DNA of 64,000 nt from Pleodorina starrii (GCA_030267565.1 BRXU01000010.1:2972501-3036500), one strand, 5' to 3'. Shown: positions 20,101 to 30,253, counted from the stretch's first letter. The notes: generated from the letters alone by a model not told the origin. Made by a program: numbers and translations.

Positions 20101-23100
20101 GGTGGAATTCCACCTTTTTGGTGGAATTTTGCGGAATTTTTTGCTGTCTTCTCAAACCTGTTTGAGATTTTCAAGAGACCCCTGACGCAACATTTACAGT
20201 CGTTCTGTCACATGTGTTATTTTTGTCTCCTGACATGTTTATTGGGCAAACATGCCGAGGGTGGAATTCCACCTTTTTGGTGGAATTTTGCGGAATTTTT
20301 TGCTGTCTTCTCAAACCTGTTTGAGATTTTCAAGAGACCCCTGACGCAACATTTACAGTCGTTCTGTCACATGTGTTATTTTGTCTCCTGACATGTTTAT
20401 TGGGCAAACATGTTTGAGATTTTCAAGAGACCCCTGACGCAACATTTACAGTCGTTCTGTCACATGTGTTTTTGCGTCTCCTGACATGTTTATTGGGCAA
20501 ACATGCCGAAGGTGGAATTCCACCTTTTTGGTGGAATTTTGCGGAATTTTCTGCTGTCTTCTCAAACCTGTTTGAGATTTTCAAGAGACCCCTGAAGCAA
20601 CATGTACAGTCGTTCTGTCACATGTGTTTTTTGTGTCTCCTGACATGTTTATTGGGCAAACATGCCGAAGGTGGAATTCCACCTTTTTGGTGGAATTTTG
20701 CGCAATTTTCTTCTGTCTTCTCAAACCTGTTTGAGATTTTCAAGAGTCCCCTGACGCAACATTTACAGTCGTTCTGTCACATGTGTTATTTTGTCTCCTG
20801 ACATGTTTATTGGGCAAACATGTTTGAGATTTTCAAGAGACCCCTGAAGCAACATGTACAGTCGTTCTGTCACATGTGTTATTTTGTCTCCTGACATGTT
20901 TATTGGGCAAACATGTTTGAGATTTTCAAGAGACCCCTGACGCAACATTTACAGTCGTTCTGTCACATGTGTTTTTGCGTCTCCTGACATGTTTATTGGG
21001 CAAACATGCCGAGGGTGGAATTCCACCTTTTTGGTGGAATTTTGCGGAATTTTTTGCTGTCTTCTTAAACCTGTTTGAGATTTTCAAGAGTCCCCTGAAG
21101 CAACATGTACAGTCGTTCTGTCACATGTGTTTTTTGTGTCTCCTGACATGTTTATTGGGCAAACATGCCGAGGGTGGAATTCCACCTTTTTGGTGGAATT
21201 TTGCGCAATTTTCTTCTGTCTTCTCAAACCTGTTTGAGATTTTCAAGAGACCCCTGACGCAACATTTACAGTCGTTCTGTCACATGTGTTATTTTGTCTC
21301 CTGACATGTTTATTGGGCAAACATGTTTGAGATTTTCAAGAGACCCCTGAAGCAACATGTACAGTCGTTCTGTCACATGTGTTATTGTGTCTCCTGACAT
21401 GTTTATTGGGCAAACATGCCGAGGGTGGAATTCCACCTTTTTGGTGGAATTTTGCGGAATTTTTTGCTGTCTTCTCAAACCTGTTTGAGATTTTCAAGAG
21501 GCCCCTGACGCAACATTTACAGTCGTTCTGTCACATGTGTTATTTTGTCTCCTGACATGTTTATTGGGCAAACATGTTTGAGATTTTCAAGAGACCCCTG
21601 ACGCAACATTTACAGTCGTTCTGTCACATGTGTTTTTGCGTCTCCTGACATGTTTATTGGGCAAACATGCCGAAGGTGGAATTCCACCTTTTTGGTGGAA
21701 TTTTGCGGAATTTTCTGCTGTCTTCTCAAACCTGTTTGAGATTTTCAAGAGACCCCTGAAGCAACATGTACAGTCGTTCTGTCACATGTGTTATTGTGTT
21801 TCCTGACATGTTTATTGGGCAAACACACCGAGGGTGGAATTCCACCTTTTTGGTGGAATTTTGCGGAATTTTCTGCTGTCTTCTCAAACCTGTTTGAGAT
21901 TTTCAAGAGACCCCTGACGCAACATTTACAGTCGTTCTGTCACATGTGTTTCTTGTGTCTCCTGACATGTTTATTGGGCAAACATGCCGAGGGTGGAATT
22001 CCACCTTTTTGGTGGAATTTTGCGGAATTTTTTGCTGTCTTCTCAAACCTGTTTGAGATTTTCAAGAGACCCCTGACGCAACATTTACAGTCGTTCTGTC
22101 ACATGTGTTATTTTGTCTCCTGACATGTTTATTGGGCAAACATGTTTGAGATTTTCAAGAGACCCCTGACGCAACATTTACAGTCGTTCTGTCACATGTG
22201 TTTCTTGTGTCTCCTGACATGTTTATTGGGCAAACATGCCGAGGGTGGAATTCCACCTTTTTGGTGGAATTTTGCGGAATTTTTTGCTGTCTTCTCAAAC
22301 CTGTTTGAGATTTTCAAGAGACCCCTGACGCAACATTTACAGTCGTTCTGTCACATGTGTTATTTTTGTCTCCTGACATGTTTATTGGGCAAACATGCCG
22401 AGGGTGGAATTCCACCTTTTTGGTGGAATTTTGCGGAATTTTTTGCTGTCTTCTCAAACCTGTTTGAGATTTTCAAGAGACCCCTGACGCAACATTTACA
22501 GTCGTTCTGTCACATGTGTTATTTTGTCTCCTGACATGTTTATTGGGCAAACATGTTTGAGATTTTCAAGAGACCCCTGACGCAACATTTACAGTCGTTC
22601 TGTCACATGTGTTTTTGCGTCTCCTGACATGTTTATTGGGCAAACATGCCGAAGGTGGAATTCCACCTTTTTGGTGGAATTTTGCGGAATTTTCTGCTGT
22701 CTTCTCAAACCTGTTTGAGATTTTCAAGAGACCCCTGAAGCAACATGTACAGTCGTTCTGTCACATGTGTTTTTTGTGTCTCCTGACATGTTTATTGGGC
22801 AAACATGCCGAAGGTGGAATTCCACCTTTTTGGTGGAATTTTGCGCAATTTTCTTCTGTCTTCTCAAACCTGTTTGAGATTTTCAAGAGTCCCCTGACGC
22901 AACATTTACAGTCGTTCTGTCACATGTGTTATTTTGTCTCCTGACATGTTTATTGGGCAAACATGTTTGAGATTTTCAAGAGACCCCTGAAGCAACATGT
23001 ACAGTCGTTCTGTCACATGTGTTATTTTGTCTCCTGACATGTTTATTGGGCAAACATGTTTGAGATTTTCAAGAGACCCCTGACGCAACATTTACAGTCG

Positions 23101-24362
23101 TTCTGTCACATGTGTTTTTGCGTCTCCTGACATGTTTATTGGGCAAACATGCCGAGGGTGGAATTCCACCTTTTTGGTGGAATTTTGCGGAATTTTTTGC
23201 TGTCTTCTTAAACCTGTTTGAGATTTTCAAGAGTCCCCTGAAGCAACATGTACAGTCGTTCTGTCACATGTGTTTTTTGTGTCTCCTGACATGTTTATTG
23301 GGCAAACATGCCGAGGGTGGAATTCCACCTTTTTGGTGGAATTTTGCGCAATTTTCTTCTGTCTTCTCAAACCTGTTTGAGATTTTCAAGAGACCCCTGA
23401 CGCAACATTTACAGTCGTTCTGTCACATGTGTTATTTTGTCTCCTGACATGTTTATTGGGCAAACATGTTTGAGATTTTCAAGAGACCCCTGAAGCAACA
23501 TGTACAGTCGTTCTGTCACATGTGTTATTGTGTCTCCTGACATGTTTATTGGGCAAACATGCCGAGGGTGGAATTCCACCTTTTTGGTGGAATTTTGCGG
23601 AATTTTTTGCTGTCTTCTCAAACCTGTTTGAGATTTTCAAGAGGCCCCTGACGCAACATTTACAGTCGTTCTGTCACATGTGTTATTTTGTCTCCTGACA
23701 TGTTTATTGGGCAAACATGTTTGAGATTTTCAAGAGACCCCTGACGCAACATTTACAGTCGTTCTGTCACATGTGTTTTTGCGTCTCCTGACATGTTTAT
23801 TGGGCAAACATGCCGAAGGTGGAATTCCACCTTTTTGGTGGAATTTTGCGGAATTTTCTGCTGTCTTCTCAAACCTGTTTGAGATTTTCAAGAGACCCCT
23901 GAAGCAACATGTACAGTCGTTCTGTCACATGTGTTATTGTGTTTCCTGACATGTTTATTGGGCAAACACACCGAGGGTGGAATTCCACCTTTTTGGTGGA
24001 ATTTTGCGGAATTTTCTGCTGTCTTCTCAAACCTGTTTGAGATTTTCAAGAGACCCCTGACGCAACATTTACAGTCGTTCTGTCACATGTGTTATTGTGT
24101 CTCCTGACATGTTTATTGGGCAAACACACCGAGGGTGGAATTCCACCTTTTTGGTGGAATTTTGCGGAATTTTCTGCTGTCTTCTCAAACCTGTTTGAGA
24201 TTTTCAAGAGACCCCTGAAGCAACATGTACAGTCGTTCTGTCACATGTGTTTTTGTGTCTCCTGACATGTTTATTGGGCAAACATGCCGAGGGTGGAATT
24301 CCACTTTTTTTGGTGGAATTTTGCGGAATATTTTGCTGTCTTCTCAAACCTGTTTGAGATTT
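14166..24362 (+). repeat. 10-kb tandem array of a ~159-bp repeat
   Basis: An estimated 65-70 copies of a unit of up to 159 bp. Marks of each unit: CTCAAACCTGTTTGAG, GAGACCCCTGACGCAACAT, CAGTCGTTCTGTCACATGTG, TCCTGACATGTTTATTGGGC and the palindrome GGTGGAATTCCACC followed by TTTTTGGTGGAATTTT. Variants lack 6-12 bp around TTTGCGGAATT; a short form of about 90 bp joins GGGCAAACATG directly to TTTGAGATTTTC. Higher-order duplication is visible: blocks repeat at ~1703 bp (15.6-16.1 kb against 17.3-17.8 kb), 614 bp (17.8, 18.4 and 19.0 kb) and 2143 bp (20.0-21.8 kb against 22.1-23.9 kb). As 159 is a multiple of three, long open frames run through it, but they are repeat translations. Confidence 0.97.
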
Positions 24363-24580
24363 GGATACACACACTTTTGGGACCTGTGTAAGTGGATGCC
24401 CTCCACATTCCAGCATCTTACAAGTAATCTGTATTGGGTTGGTTGGAAGTGCAACTTGAACGTTTCATCCATGTATCTTAGCAAATTGCAGAGGAAATGT
24501 CAAGAGCCTTACAATCCCCGGGGTGGTGTGGAACTGGATGAAAAGAGCAGGTCGCCACTGGCGCCACTTGCCATTGCCCC
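24363..24580. other. Non-coding gap after the repeat array
   Basis: Unique sequence between the last partial repeat and the 3' end of the ankyrin-like gene. No gene or clear signal seen. Confidence 0.5.
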
Positions 24581-25252
24581 TCACAAGAGGTATATATCGG
24601 TAACGGCATCAACAGGCGGCCATCCTGCCGCTGTCTGAAGCTCTGATACGGCCTTTTGGTGCGCATGCCCCGACTTGTAAAGTGAGTAGGCTGGCTTCAA
24701 GTATGACGCTGTGGGTGTTGTCGAGGGTTGTGCAGATGATGGCGGAGGTGGCAAGAGGTTAAGCTGCAGCAGCGCCCTCAAGACACGCAGATCCCCACAC
24801 TGCAAGACCATCACATACAGCCCTCTGGTGCTGCTGAGCAAGCCATGGCCATGCAGGTAGTCCAGCCGCTCCAGCACATCAGCACGCGATAACACTGACT
24901 GCCAGCTCAGGCGCTCGGTGAAATCATCAGTGATTGGCTTGTACAAGGGGTCGAGCTTGCATGCTTTGAGCAGATCATGCTCAATCAACCCACATGCATC
25001 CAGCCATGCAATCTTCTCTTGCCAGTCTGGATGGGTACTGGCAATGGCCGCATACATCAACCGGTAGCCATACGCTGGTGCCAAGTGCTTGCCCTGCAGA
25101 AGTGTATGATGCAGGTCTTTGAGACGTTTGATGTTCTTCAGGTCAGTCAAGGGCAGCGCATAAAGTGCTGCACAAAAGACCTGTGCCATGTGTTGCATAC
25201 GTGTGGCATACATGTTCACATCCGTGCAGGGCCAGTTAGACCAAATCGTCAT
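24581..25252 (-). CDS. Ankyrin-family protein, probably N-terminally truncated
   Basis: 223 residues from ATG 25252 (MTIWSNWPCTDVNMY); the frame extends further upstream without an ATG. Phrases such as HPDWQEKIAWLDACGLIE and RADVLERLDYLHGHGLL correspond to MPDWQAKVEWLEGLLGY and DEAVARLKWLSGRGYPI in the ankyrin protein at 10182-11768, so this is a paralogue in the same algal-type family. The F-box-like N-terminus and clear ankyrin consensus are missing, so it may be a decaying copy. It lies between the repeat array and a 14-bp tandem array. Confidence 0.5.
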   Translation of the reverse strand: MTIWSNWPCTDVNMYATRMQHMAQVFCAALYALPLTDLKNIKRLKDLHHTLLQGKHLAPAYGYRLMYAAIASTHPDWQEKIAWLDACGLIEHDLLKACKLDPLYKPITDDFTERLSWQSVLSRADVLERLDYLHGHGLLSSTRGLYVMVLQCGDLRVLRALLQLNLLPPPPSSAQPSTTPTASYLKPAYSLYKSGHAHQKAVSELQTAAGWPPVDAVTDIYLL

Positions 25253-25371
25253 TGCAAGGATGAGTGCTGCATGGTCGATTATATGGTCTGAGTTGCCAGT
25301 AATTTGCTTTGCGAAGTGTTTCGATTTGGGATGTGCTGACTCTTCATGCAATTATATGTACTGTTTCTGTG

Positions 25372-25636
25372 ATTGTGACCGATGATTGCGACCGATGATT
25401 GCGACGGATGATTGCAACGGATGATTGCGACCGGTGATTGTGACGGATGATTGTGACCGATGATTGTGACCGATGATTGCGACGGATGATTGCGACGGAT
25501 GATTGCGACCGGTGATTGTGACGGATGATTGTGACCGATGATTGTGACCGATGATTGCGACGGATGATTGTGACCGATGATTGTGACCGATGGTTGCGAC
25601 CGGTGATTGCGACGGATGATTGCGACGGATGATTGC
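25372..25636 (+). repeat. 14-bp tandem array
   Basis: About 19 copies of a 14-bp unit of the form GATGATTGYGACNG, with C/T and C/G variation. The reverse frame translates to repeating SVTIIGHNHPSQ but has no other coding sign. Confidence 0.85.
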
Positions 25637-25713
25637 GACTCTGCTGTGTCGTGCGCGCCAGGTACCCGCAGTGCTTCCGGTAAATCCGGCGCCATCGCTT
25701 CTGTCACATCAAG

Positions 25714-25726
25714 TACTCTGCTGTGT
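25714..25726 (+). repeat. Target-site duplication, left copy
   Basis: TACTCTGCTGTGT, identical to 26139-26151 on the other side of the SINE-like element. A 12-bp part of the motif also occurs at ~25638-25649, within a short imperfect copy of the tail of the gene at 26151-26891. Confidence 0.75.
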
Positions 25727-26138
25727 ATCCCCTAGGAAGTGCGTGAGAGTTAGGGCACTGAATTGGTGACCGAGAGGTCACCAGTTCGATCCCGGCCTTC
25801 GCAGAGGGCTGGGTGACCGATGGGGCCCCTGGTGTGAGAACGAACAGCAGGTGATCGCATGGCTCTTTAGCCATGTCCCTGTCCCCTGCACTGGTAGAAC
25901 TCATCCGGTTGAATGTTCTAACAATGATGTGTCTGGCACATCTGGGAAGAATGCGTGCGGGTACCCACCCAGATGTGATCTGAGTGAGACGGAGCCCAGA
26001 CACGGAGTGGGTGGGAGAAGCAACCCATCTTAGTCAAAAAGGCGGGCACCGCGGTAATGGGCTGTACCCGCCGATGAGGCATCAGTCTGTTCCCTTAACC
26101 CACGCAAGGGCTTACGGTCCAGCGTAATACTTTCTTTC
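25727..26138 (+). mobile_element. tRNA-derived SINE-like retroposon
   Basis: About 412 bp between identical 13-bp direct repeats. The head contains a tRNA-like RNA polymerase III promoter: an A-box-like TAGGGCACTGAATTGG at 25751-25766 and a B box GTTCGATCC at 25784-25792, with the hairpin GGTGACC-GAGA-GGTCACC between them. The context ATTGGTGA resembles a Thr-tRNA anticodon loop. The body has no open frame of note and includes GC-rich pairs such as GGCGGG (26040) and CCCGCC (26068). The tail is short and pyrimidine-rich (TTTCTTTC) with no long poly-A. SINEs move by borrowing LINE reverse transcriptase, so insertion happened in a nucleus with such activity or in an integrated virus. Confidence 0.7.
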
Positions 26139-26151
26139 TACTCTGCTGTGT
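26139..26151 (+). repeat. Target-site duplication, right copy
   Basis: TACTCTGCTGTGT, identical to 25714-25726. Its last base is the last base of the minus-strand structural-like gene's stop codon, so the insertion left that gene intact. Confidence 0.75.
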
Positions 26152-26891
26152 CATGCACGGTACCCATACACTTTGAACCACATGGCGCTGCACCGCAGGT
26201 ACCCTGCGACCATCCGGCTCCGGTTGATTTTGACCACGAAGTTGCGGCATGGTATGAGTGTGGATGTGGCGGGAAAGGCGTACGTAATTACATTAGTGTA
26301 TGCAAGGTTTTGTGTTCGCTCATCAAGGACAGTCCAGTTTCCAGCCACCATCCCTCCATATACACGAAATGTGAGCATATCGCCTGCTATCTCATATGAA
26401 GTTGGGTATACTGGGTAGGGCAGCACAATCTTTAAGTACTCACCATAATACCCATCCGAAAAGTTACCATTGTCCCCAAACCCTCGCAAGTATCTTGCAT
26501 TGTTAGTCGCTGCATCATAACAGCCATCGATGCTCATCCACTTTTGGTATGGATCATTGCTGATGACGTCATTGAAGATCCTCCATGGCTGTCCTGTGGA
26601 GGTACGTGTCGTAGAAGCCTGTGCGGTGTATGTCAGCCCGTCAACGGTATCGGTATTTGCACTGAGGATGGGTGGATAGTTGCCGATATTACTCGAGCAC
26701 TTTTGTGCACCATAAAATGTACTCAGAGATATCACCCCAGTGCTGGGCACGTTAGGGGAACCAATGCTTCCCACACCCAATGCGCCTGTATTTGCATACA
26801 GCTTGTTGAAAGATATGCCGGTGGATGTGTCAAATCCGTACTCATTGACCAGATCAGAAATGGAGATGGGGCCTGATGTTTGAAGCACCAT
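26151..26891 (-). CDS. Tail-fibre-like or virion surface protein
   Basis: 246 residues from ATG 26891. The N-terminus, SGPISISDLVNEYG then ISLSTFYGAQKCSSN, follows the 'G-x-I-S-L-S-x-F-Y-G' pattern of adaptor segments in phage and giant-virus structural proteins. The rest (WRIFNDVISNDPYQKWMSID, GEYLKIVLPYPVYPTSYEI, NWTVLDERTQ) resembles a discoidin/carbohydrate-binding beta-sandwich and ends WFKVYGYRA. No signal peptide. Likely a virion component that touches the host surface; this is inference from the pattern only. The SINE lies directly downstream. The interval 26892-27123 upstream holds only short GGTACCCCAGGG-type repeats. Confidence 0.55.
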   Translation of the reverse strand: MVLQTSGPISISDLVNEYGFDTSTGISFNKLYANTGALGVGSIGSPNVPSTGVISLSTFYGAQKCSSNIGNYPPILSANTDTVDGLTYTAQASTTRTSTGQPWRIFNDVISNDPYQKWMSIDGCYDAATNNARYLRGFGDNGNFSDGYYGEYLKIVLPYPVYPTSYEIAGDMLTFRVYGGMVAGNWTVLDERTQNLAYTNVITYAFPATSTLIPCRNFVVKINRSRMVAGYLRCSAMWFKVYGYRA

Positions 26892-27123
26892 GTAATCTCT
26901 TTACCTCAAAAAAATGGGTCGCATGTGGCTGGCTAGCTTATATTGTTAGTTTAGTATAACAAATCCAGGGGTGATGGTACCCCAGGGGATGGTACCCCAG
27001 GGGGTAGTGCCCCCAGGAACAGTACCCGTGTTACCCCATGGGGTGGCGCCGTTTTTGTTATTCCATCCATTGTCCGTTGTGGCACAACATCATCCACAAA
27101 CCCACCTACCATTTCCCCCAGGA

Positions 27124-27320
27124 TCAAATCACCTCCCATTGAGAAACAATACAGCCTGCCAGACGGGCCACGCATGTACCACCAGCAAGACACGTACCAG
27201 TGCAGGACACTGTGTGGTGTTCACAGTGCCCCCCAATATACACACTTGCTGTACACGTTCCATCCTCGGGAATGCATGAAGGAAGGAAAAATCTCTTTGT
27301 CTGGGGACACATCACAGTCC
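27124..27320 (-). other. Possible 3' exon of a cysteine-rich gene
   Basis: An open minus-strand stretch rich in cysteine (MCPQTKRFFLPSCIPEDGTC, then HCEHHTVSCTGTCLAGGTCV) and ending EVI-stop. It is preceded by a strong splice acceptor, a T-rich tract ending TTATCCACAG (AG at 27321-27322 in plus coordinates). Joined to a donor near 27445-27470 it could extend the gene upstream; the exact donor and phase are unclear. Confidence 0.3.
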
Positions 27321-27362
27321 CTGTGGATAAGAAAAAAAACGTGAATACCGATCAGCTACACA

Positions 27363-27734
27363 TCACCATGTACACAGAACCCAGTTCACCAGATAGAGCA
27401 CATTGACAAGCCATTGAACTGGTACGCACGAGAAGAGGCACACACGCGCCACCATCATCATTGTCACCTCTTCTGTACACGTGTCACAGACGGCGTACCC
27501 GTCCGGGCCCTGTGCGAAAAACGTTGACGACAGCCGCTTGATCAGGTCGGAGCTGGGCATATTGCGAAGCTGCACGATGTCGTCGACCAGCTGCCTCACG
27601 GACACCACGTTCCCGCCATCGTCAAACAGATAGGGGACCGCTTTGTCAAACAGTGCCTCGATGGACCACGCGTCCAGTGACGCTTTGGTTTTCGGCGTTT
27701 TGTGTCTGAATTTGTATGGAGCGGCACCTCCGTA
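27363..27734 (-). other. Same-frame continuation after an internal TGA
   Basis: After the TGA at 27735-27737 the same frame stays open to 27363 and reads as normal protein: ASLDAWSIEALFDKAVPYLF, then VSVRQLVDDIVQLRNMPSSD and DGYAVCDTCTEE. The later part (VTMMMVARVCLFSC onward) looks intronic. It is either the body of a gene broken by one stop codon or an exon. Confidence 0.35.
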
Positions 27735-28001
27735 TCACTCATTCTTACTCAGTAGTAACATGTGCTGCGAGTATTCGTCGACGGGCTGATGATACTCCTC
27801 CTCCTCCTCTTCCTCATACAGTACGTCCATGTCACTGTGCTGCCGTATCCTGTATTGCACATCCGTCTCGAGTACCTTGTACTCATGCTTGCCGCTCCTA
27901 CCTCCTTGATTGCTTTGCAGAACGGGCGCAACCAGGAGCACCTTTTCATCGCGTAATTGGTACAGGGCGGGGGTGAAACACAAGTCATATTCGAGAGTCA
28001 T
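27735..28001 (-). CDS. Hypothetical acidic protein, possibly first part of a longer gene
   Basis: 88 residues from ATG 28001 (MTLEYDLCFTPALYQLRDEK), with VLLVAPVLQSNQGG and an acidic run EEEEEEEYHQP, ending LLLSKNE at TGA. Three copies of a short GAGTCATATTC repeat overlap the start. Removing a 21-bp GT-AG segment starting GTAAGAATGAG would delete the stop and keep frame; such short introns are rare, so a disabling mutation or readthrough is as likely. No family recognised. Confidence 0.4.
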   Translation of the reverse strand: MTLEYDLCFTPALYQLRDEKVLLVAPVLQSNQGGRSGKHEYKVLETDVQYRIRQHSDMDVLYEEEEEEEYHQPVDEYSQHMLLLSKNE

Positions 28002-28048
28002 ATTCGAGAGTCATATTCGAGAGTCAGGTTATGGAGAAAATGCACGGC

Positions 28049-28504
28049 TTAAGCGTCGACGTGCTGATCATAAAACCTTCTCCAACGTCTCTCGTCCCCA
28101 TCGATGATGATACATACTCGATTGTGTTGCCGCTTTGCTTCGACATCTAGCGTGTACCAGTAATCGCTTATCAAAACACGTATACAGTGCTGGCCCTGCT
28201 GGTCTCTCCATCGCCTTGCATCATCATCTGTGGGAACATAAAAGCCGCGCGCCCCTGTCCTCGTTCGTCCCGATCTCATTGACGTGCAGTACCGGAATGT
28301 TGTTGTACCGATACATTGCTGCAGTGCTGCGTGTGTATAGTATGATGGTATGCTGTCCGTGTTGTAGGGACCCGTCAGGGTCCTTGACAAAACCCCAGCA
28401 TCAACGGCAAAACGCGACACCACCTGCTTCGTCTGACGGGCTTCGTACGGTAGTGTTCGTACGGTATACTCTGGGGCAATGATTGGTGGCAATGATTGGG
28501 GCAT
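28049..28504 (-). CDS. Hypothetical 151-residue protein
   Basis: From ATG 28504 (MPQSLPPIIAPEYTVRTLPY); the frame continues upstream only from a TTG inside a repeat. Contains VVSRFAVDAGVLSRTLTGPY and a tail with DDDARRWRDQQGQHCIRVLI and VCIIIDGDERRWRRFYDQH. The paired DDARRWRDQ / DERRWRRFYDQ phrases suggest an internal duplication of a small unit. No family recognised. It faces away from the gene at 28699, with a shared decamer/TATA region between. Confidence 0.45.
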   Translation of the reverse strand: MPQSLPPIIAPEYTVRTLPYEARQTKQVVSRFAVDAGVLSRTLTGPYNTDSIPSYYTHAALQQCIGTTTFRYCTSMRSGRTRTGARGFYVPTDDDARRWRDQQGQHCIRVLISDYWYTLDVEAKRQHNRVCIIIDGDERRWRRFYDQHVDA

Positions 28505-28562
28505 GATTGGGGCATGATTGGTGGCAATGGTATAAAGGTGGCAATGGTATAAAGACGCGGTG
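28479..28562 (+). promoter_or_regulatory. ATTGG-repeat array followed by TATA-like boxes
   Basis: Several copies of GCAATGATTGGTG/GGGCATGATTGG are followed by two copies of GGTATAAAG (28537-28556). The array-then-TATA order matches the regions at 46247, 48840 and 51336. It lies ~140 bp ahead of the ATG at 28699. Confidence 0.5.
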
Positions 28563-28698
28563 ACCTTCGCTTCCAAGTAAGCCAGCGCATTTTTTCTCTT
28601 TGGAATTCACGTCCTCTGTACTGTTGCAACACATATGATATTTTAGTGCCGTGAACTGAAGCACCGCGGTTTCACCAAGTGGTTCACTGTTGGGGATA

Positions 28699-29136
28699 AT
28701 GTGCCCTTACGTTGACAGGCACCGTGACCACGTCACGTCGTTTGAGAGTCAAGTGTTCTTTACGTTTCGTGCCAAACTGCCCAAGGACATCTCGGCCGTT
28801 GCAGCATCGGCGCTGGCGACCAAGAACGGCGTCCTCTCGACGCTGGAGGATCTAGCTCGGGCCGACCCCGAGGACGAGGACGCTAAGGCTTTCATTGAAA
28901 CATTCGGCTGGGTGAAGGGCGCGTGGGAGGCTGCTGTCAAGAAACGGGGGATGAGCCTCCCTGACTATGAGGCCGTCCGCGCGTTCAAGCAGAAGAGCAA
29001 CAACTCCTTTCACGACGCCGACCCCTCCCGTGACGCTTCGCGTGTTCTGGAGAGCCCAGCGCCGGTGCCAGAGGAGATGCAGCAGTACAGGGAGCCGCTG
29101 AAAGCGCTCCTGAAGGCGCTTACGATGAAGCAATAG
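28699..29136 (+). CDS. Hypothetical 145-residue protein
   Basis: From ATG 28699 (MCPYVDRHRDHVTSFESQVF). GC-rich codons and even composition suggest a real gene. Helical segments: LPKDISAVAASALATKNGVL, LEDLARADPEDEDAKAFIET and MQQYREPLKALLKALTMKQ at the end; no signal peptide or membrane segment. No family recognised. The ATTGG array and two TATA-like boxes upstream probably drive it. Confidence 0.6.
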   Translation: MCPYVDRHRDHVTSFESQVFFTFRAKLPKDISAVAASALATKNGVLSTLEDLARADPEDEDAKAFIETFGWVKGAWEAAVKKRGMSLPDYEAVRAFKQKSNNSFHDADPSRDASRVLESPAPVPEEMQQYREPLKALLKALTMKQ

Positions 29137-29704
29137 TTCAGGTGCATGGAAACGAGCCTGGCGGCCTCGTCAATCCAACAAGCAGACGACAGTGCAACAC
29201 ACCAGTAAAAGGCAATGCCAAGAATCCGGTCCGCAAAAAGGATCAGAGATCACGGCTAGAAAAAAACCCGCGAAAAAATTGAAATGACAGCGTACTGTGC
29301 ACTCCCGCCACGCAACAGCTCTTATCGTCTACCGTCTATCGTCTATCGTCTACCGAAAGCCACACAGACGCCAACTATATCGTCGCCCCCTCCCAGCAGA
29401 CAATGGGCCAATAGGGGCCGCGGAGCAAACTTGTCGCAGGGAAGCAAATGAAGGGAACAACTACGGATGTATTCTAGACAGCCGAACGTCTAGGAAGCCG
29501 AACGTCTAGGAAGCCGAACGTCTAGGAAGCTGATGAAATCTATAAAACATGGGGGGATATGACGGCCACCCGCATCGCACGCCACTCTCACGCTCCGCGC
29601 CGCAAATAAGCAAAACGTGCTAGGAAAGCATCTGGACAAAAGCTTCGCTCCCCACGGGCACACTCCCCACGGGCCCCATGCCAATACAAGCCATGGCCGC
29701 CGTT
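29137..29704. other. Non-coding interval with short repeats
   Basis: No credible gene. Includes a small CGTCTATCGTCTATCGTCTA tract (29325-29355) and three copies of a 16-bp unit CCGAACGTCTAGGAAG (29482-29530). A TATA-like CTATAAAACATG lies near 29540. Confidence 0.5.
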
Positions 29705-30253
29705 CTAGCGGGCATGCACGCGCTGCTGTGCTTGCGCGCGCTGCAGTGCTAAAGTCTTGTGAATTTCGAGCATGTCACTATCCCGCTCTGCGCTCAGGCG
29801 GTCGAGTGCAGCGCTGTCTGTCTTCACATTGCTCCGTGTATCAAGCGCCTTCAACTCTGCAACACCTGCAACATCTGCAACACCTGCAACACCTGCAACA
29901 CCTGCAACACCTGCAACACCTGCCAGGTCTAAGGCAAACCCAGCATCCCGCATGTCGACAGCCCCATCCTGCACGTTGTCGCCATTATTCCAGAGGGTCC
30001 ACTCAACACCTCCCTCGGCGAGCATGGGCGCGGGAAGGGTTTGCACAAACCGCATCACATCATCATCTACAAGCACGTCGCCATTCAGCGTGTGTATCAA
30101 AGGCACGCACTGCACATACTGCGGCAACTTGCTGCGCGCCACCGTATCCACACACACCAGCGTGAAGTGTGAGCGGACTCCCCGGTATGAAATAAAATCT
30201 AGTACTTCCTTGCTGAACTCGCAGTAGTTACTGTAGTAAAGTACGTTGGCCAT
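29705..30253 (-). CDS. Thioredoxin/glutaredoxin-fold protein with Ala-Gly-Val repeat tail
   Basis: 182 residues from ATG 30253 (MANVLYYSNYCEFSKEVLDF); an upstream ATG at 30295 would add 14 residues with no family match. The first 80 residues match a thioredoxin-fold protein widespread in giant viruses: beta strand ANVLYYS, active-site-like CEFS (Cys-x-x-Ser), and KLPQYVQCVPLIHTLNGDVL with the cis-Pro region. The Cys-x-x-Ser form suggests a monothiol or non-catalytic protein, possibly packaged in the virion. Residues ~118-145 are a GVAGVA/DVAGVA tract encoded by a 9-bp tandem repeat (29865-29925) and differ from family members. The C-terminus is helical. Confidence 0.7.
   Translation of the reverse strand: MANVLYYSNYCEFSKEVLDFISYRGVRSHFTLVCVDTVARSKLPQYVQCVPLIHTLNGDVLVDDDVMRFVQTLPAPMLAEGGVEWTLWNNGDNVQDGAVDMRDAGFALDLAGVAGVAGVAGVAGVADVAGVAELKALDTRSNVKTDSAALDRLSAERDSDMLEIHKTLALQRAQAQQRVHAR

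Noticed and set aside
14299..23447. Long open frames (up to 267 codons) in the 159-bp array
   Set aside because: They are translations of a tandem repeat whose unit is a multiple of three; frames break at each length variant and no start or promoter logic fits.
14166..24362. CRISPR array
   Set aside because: Units are contiguous with no unique spacers, and there are no cas genes.
25751..25800. Functional tRNA-Thr gene at the SINE head
   Set aside because: Only promoter boxes and a hairpin resemble a tRNA; the T stem has mismatches, and the unit lies in a longer element with target-site duplication.
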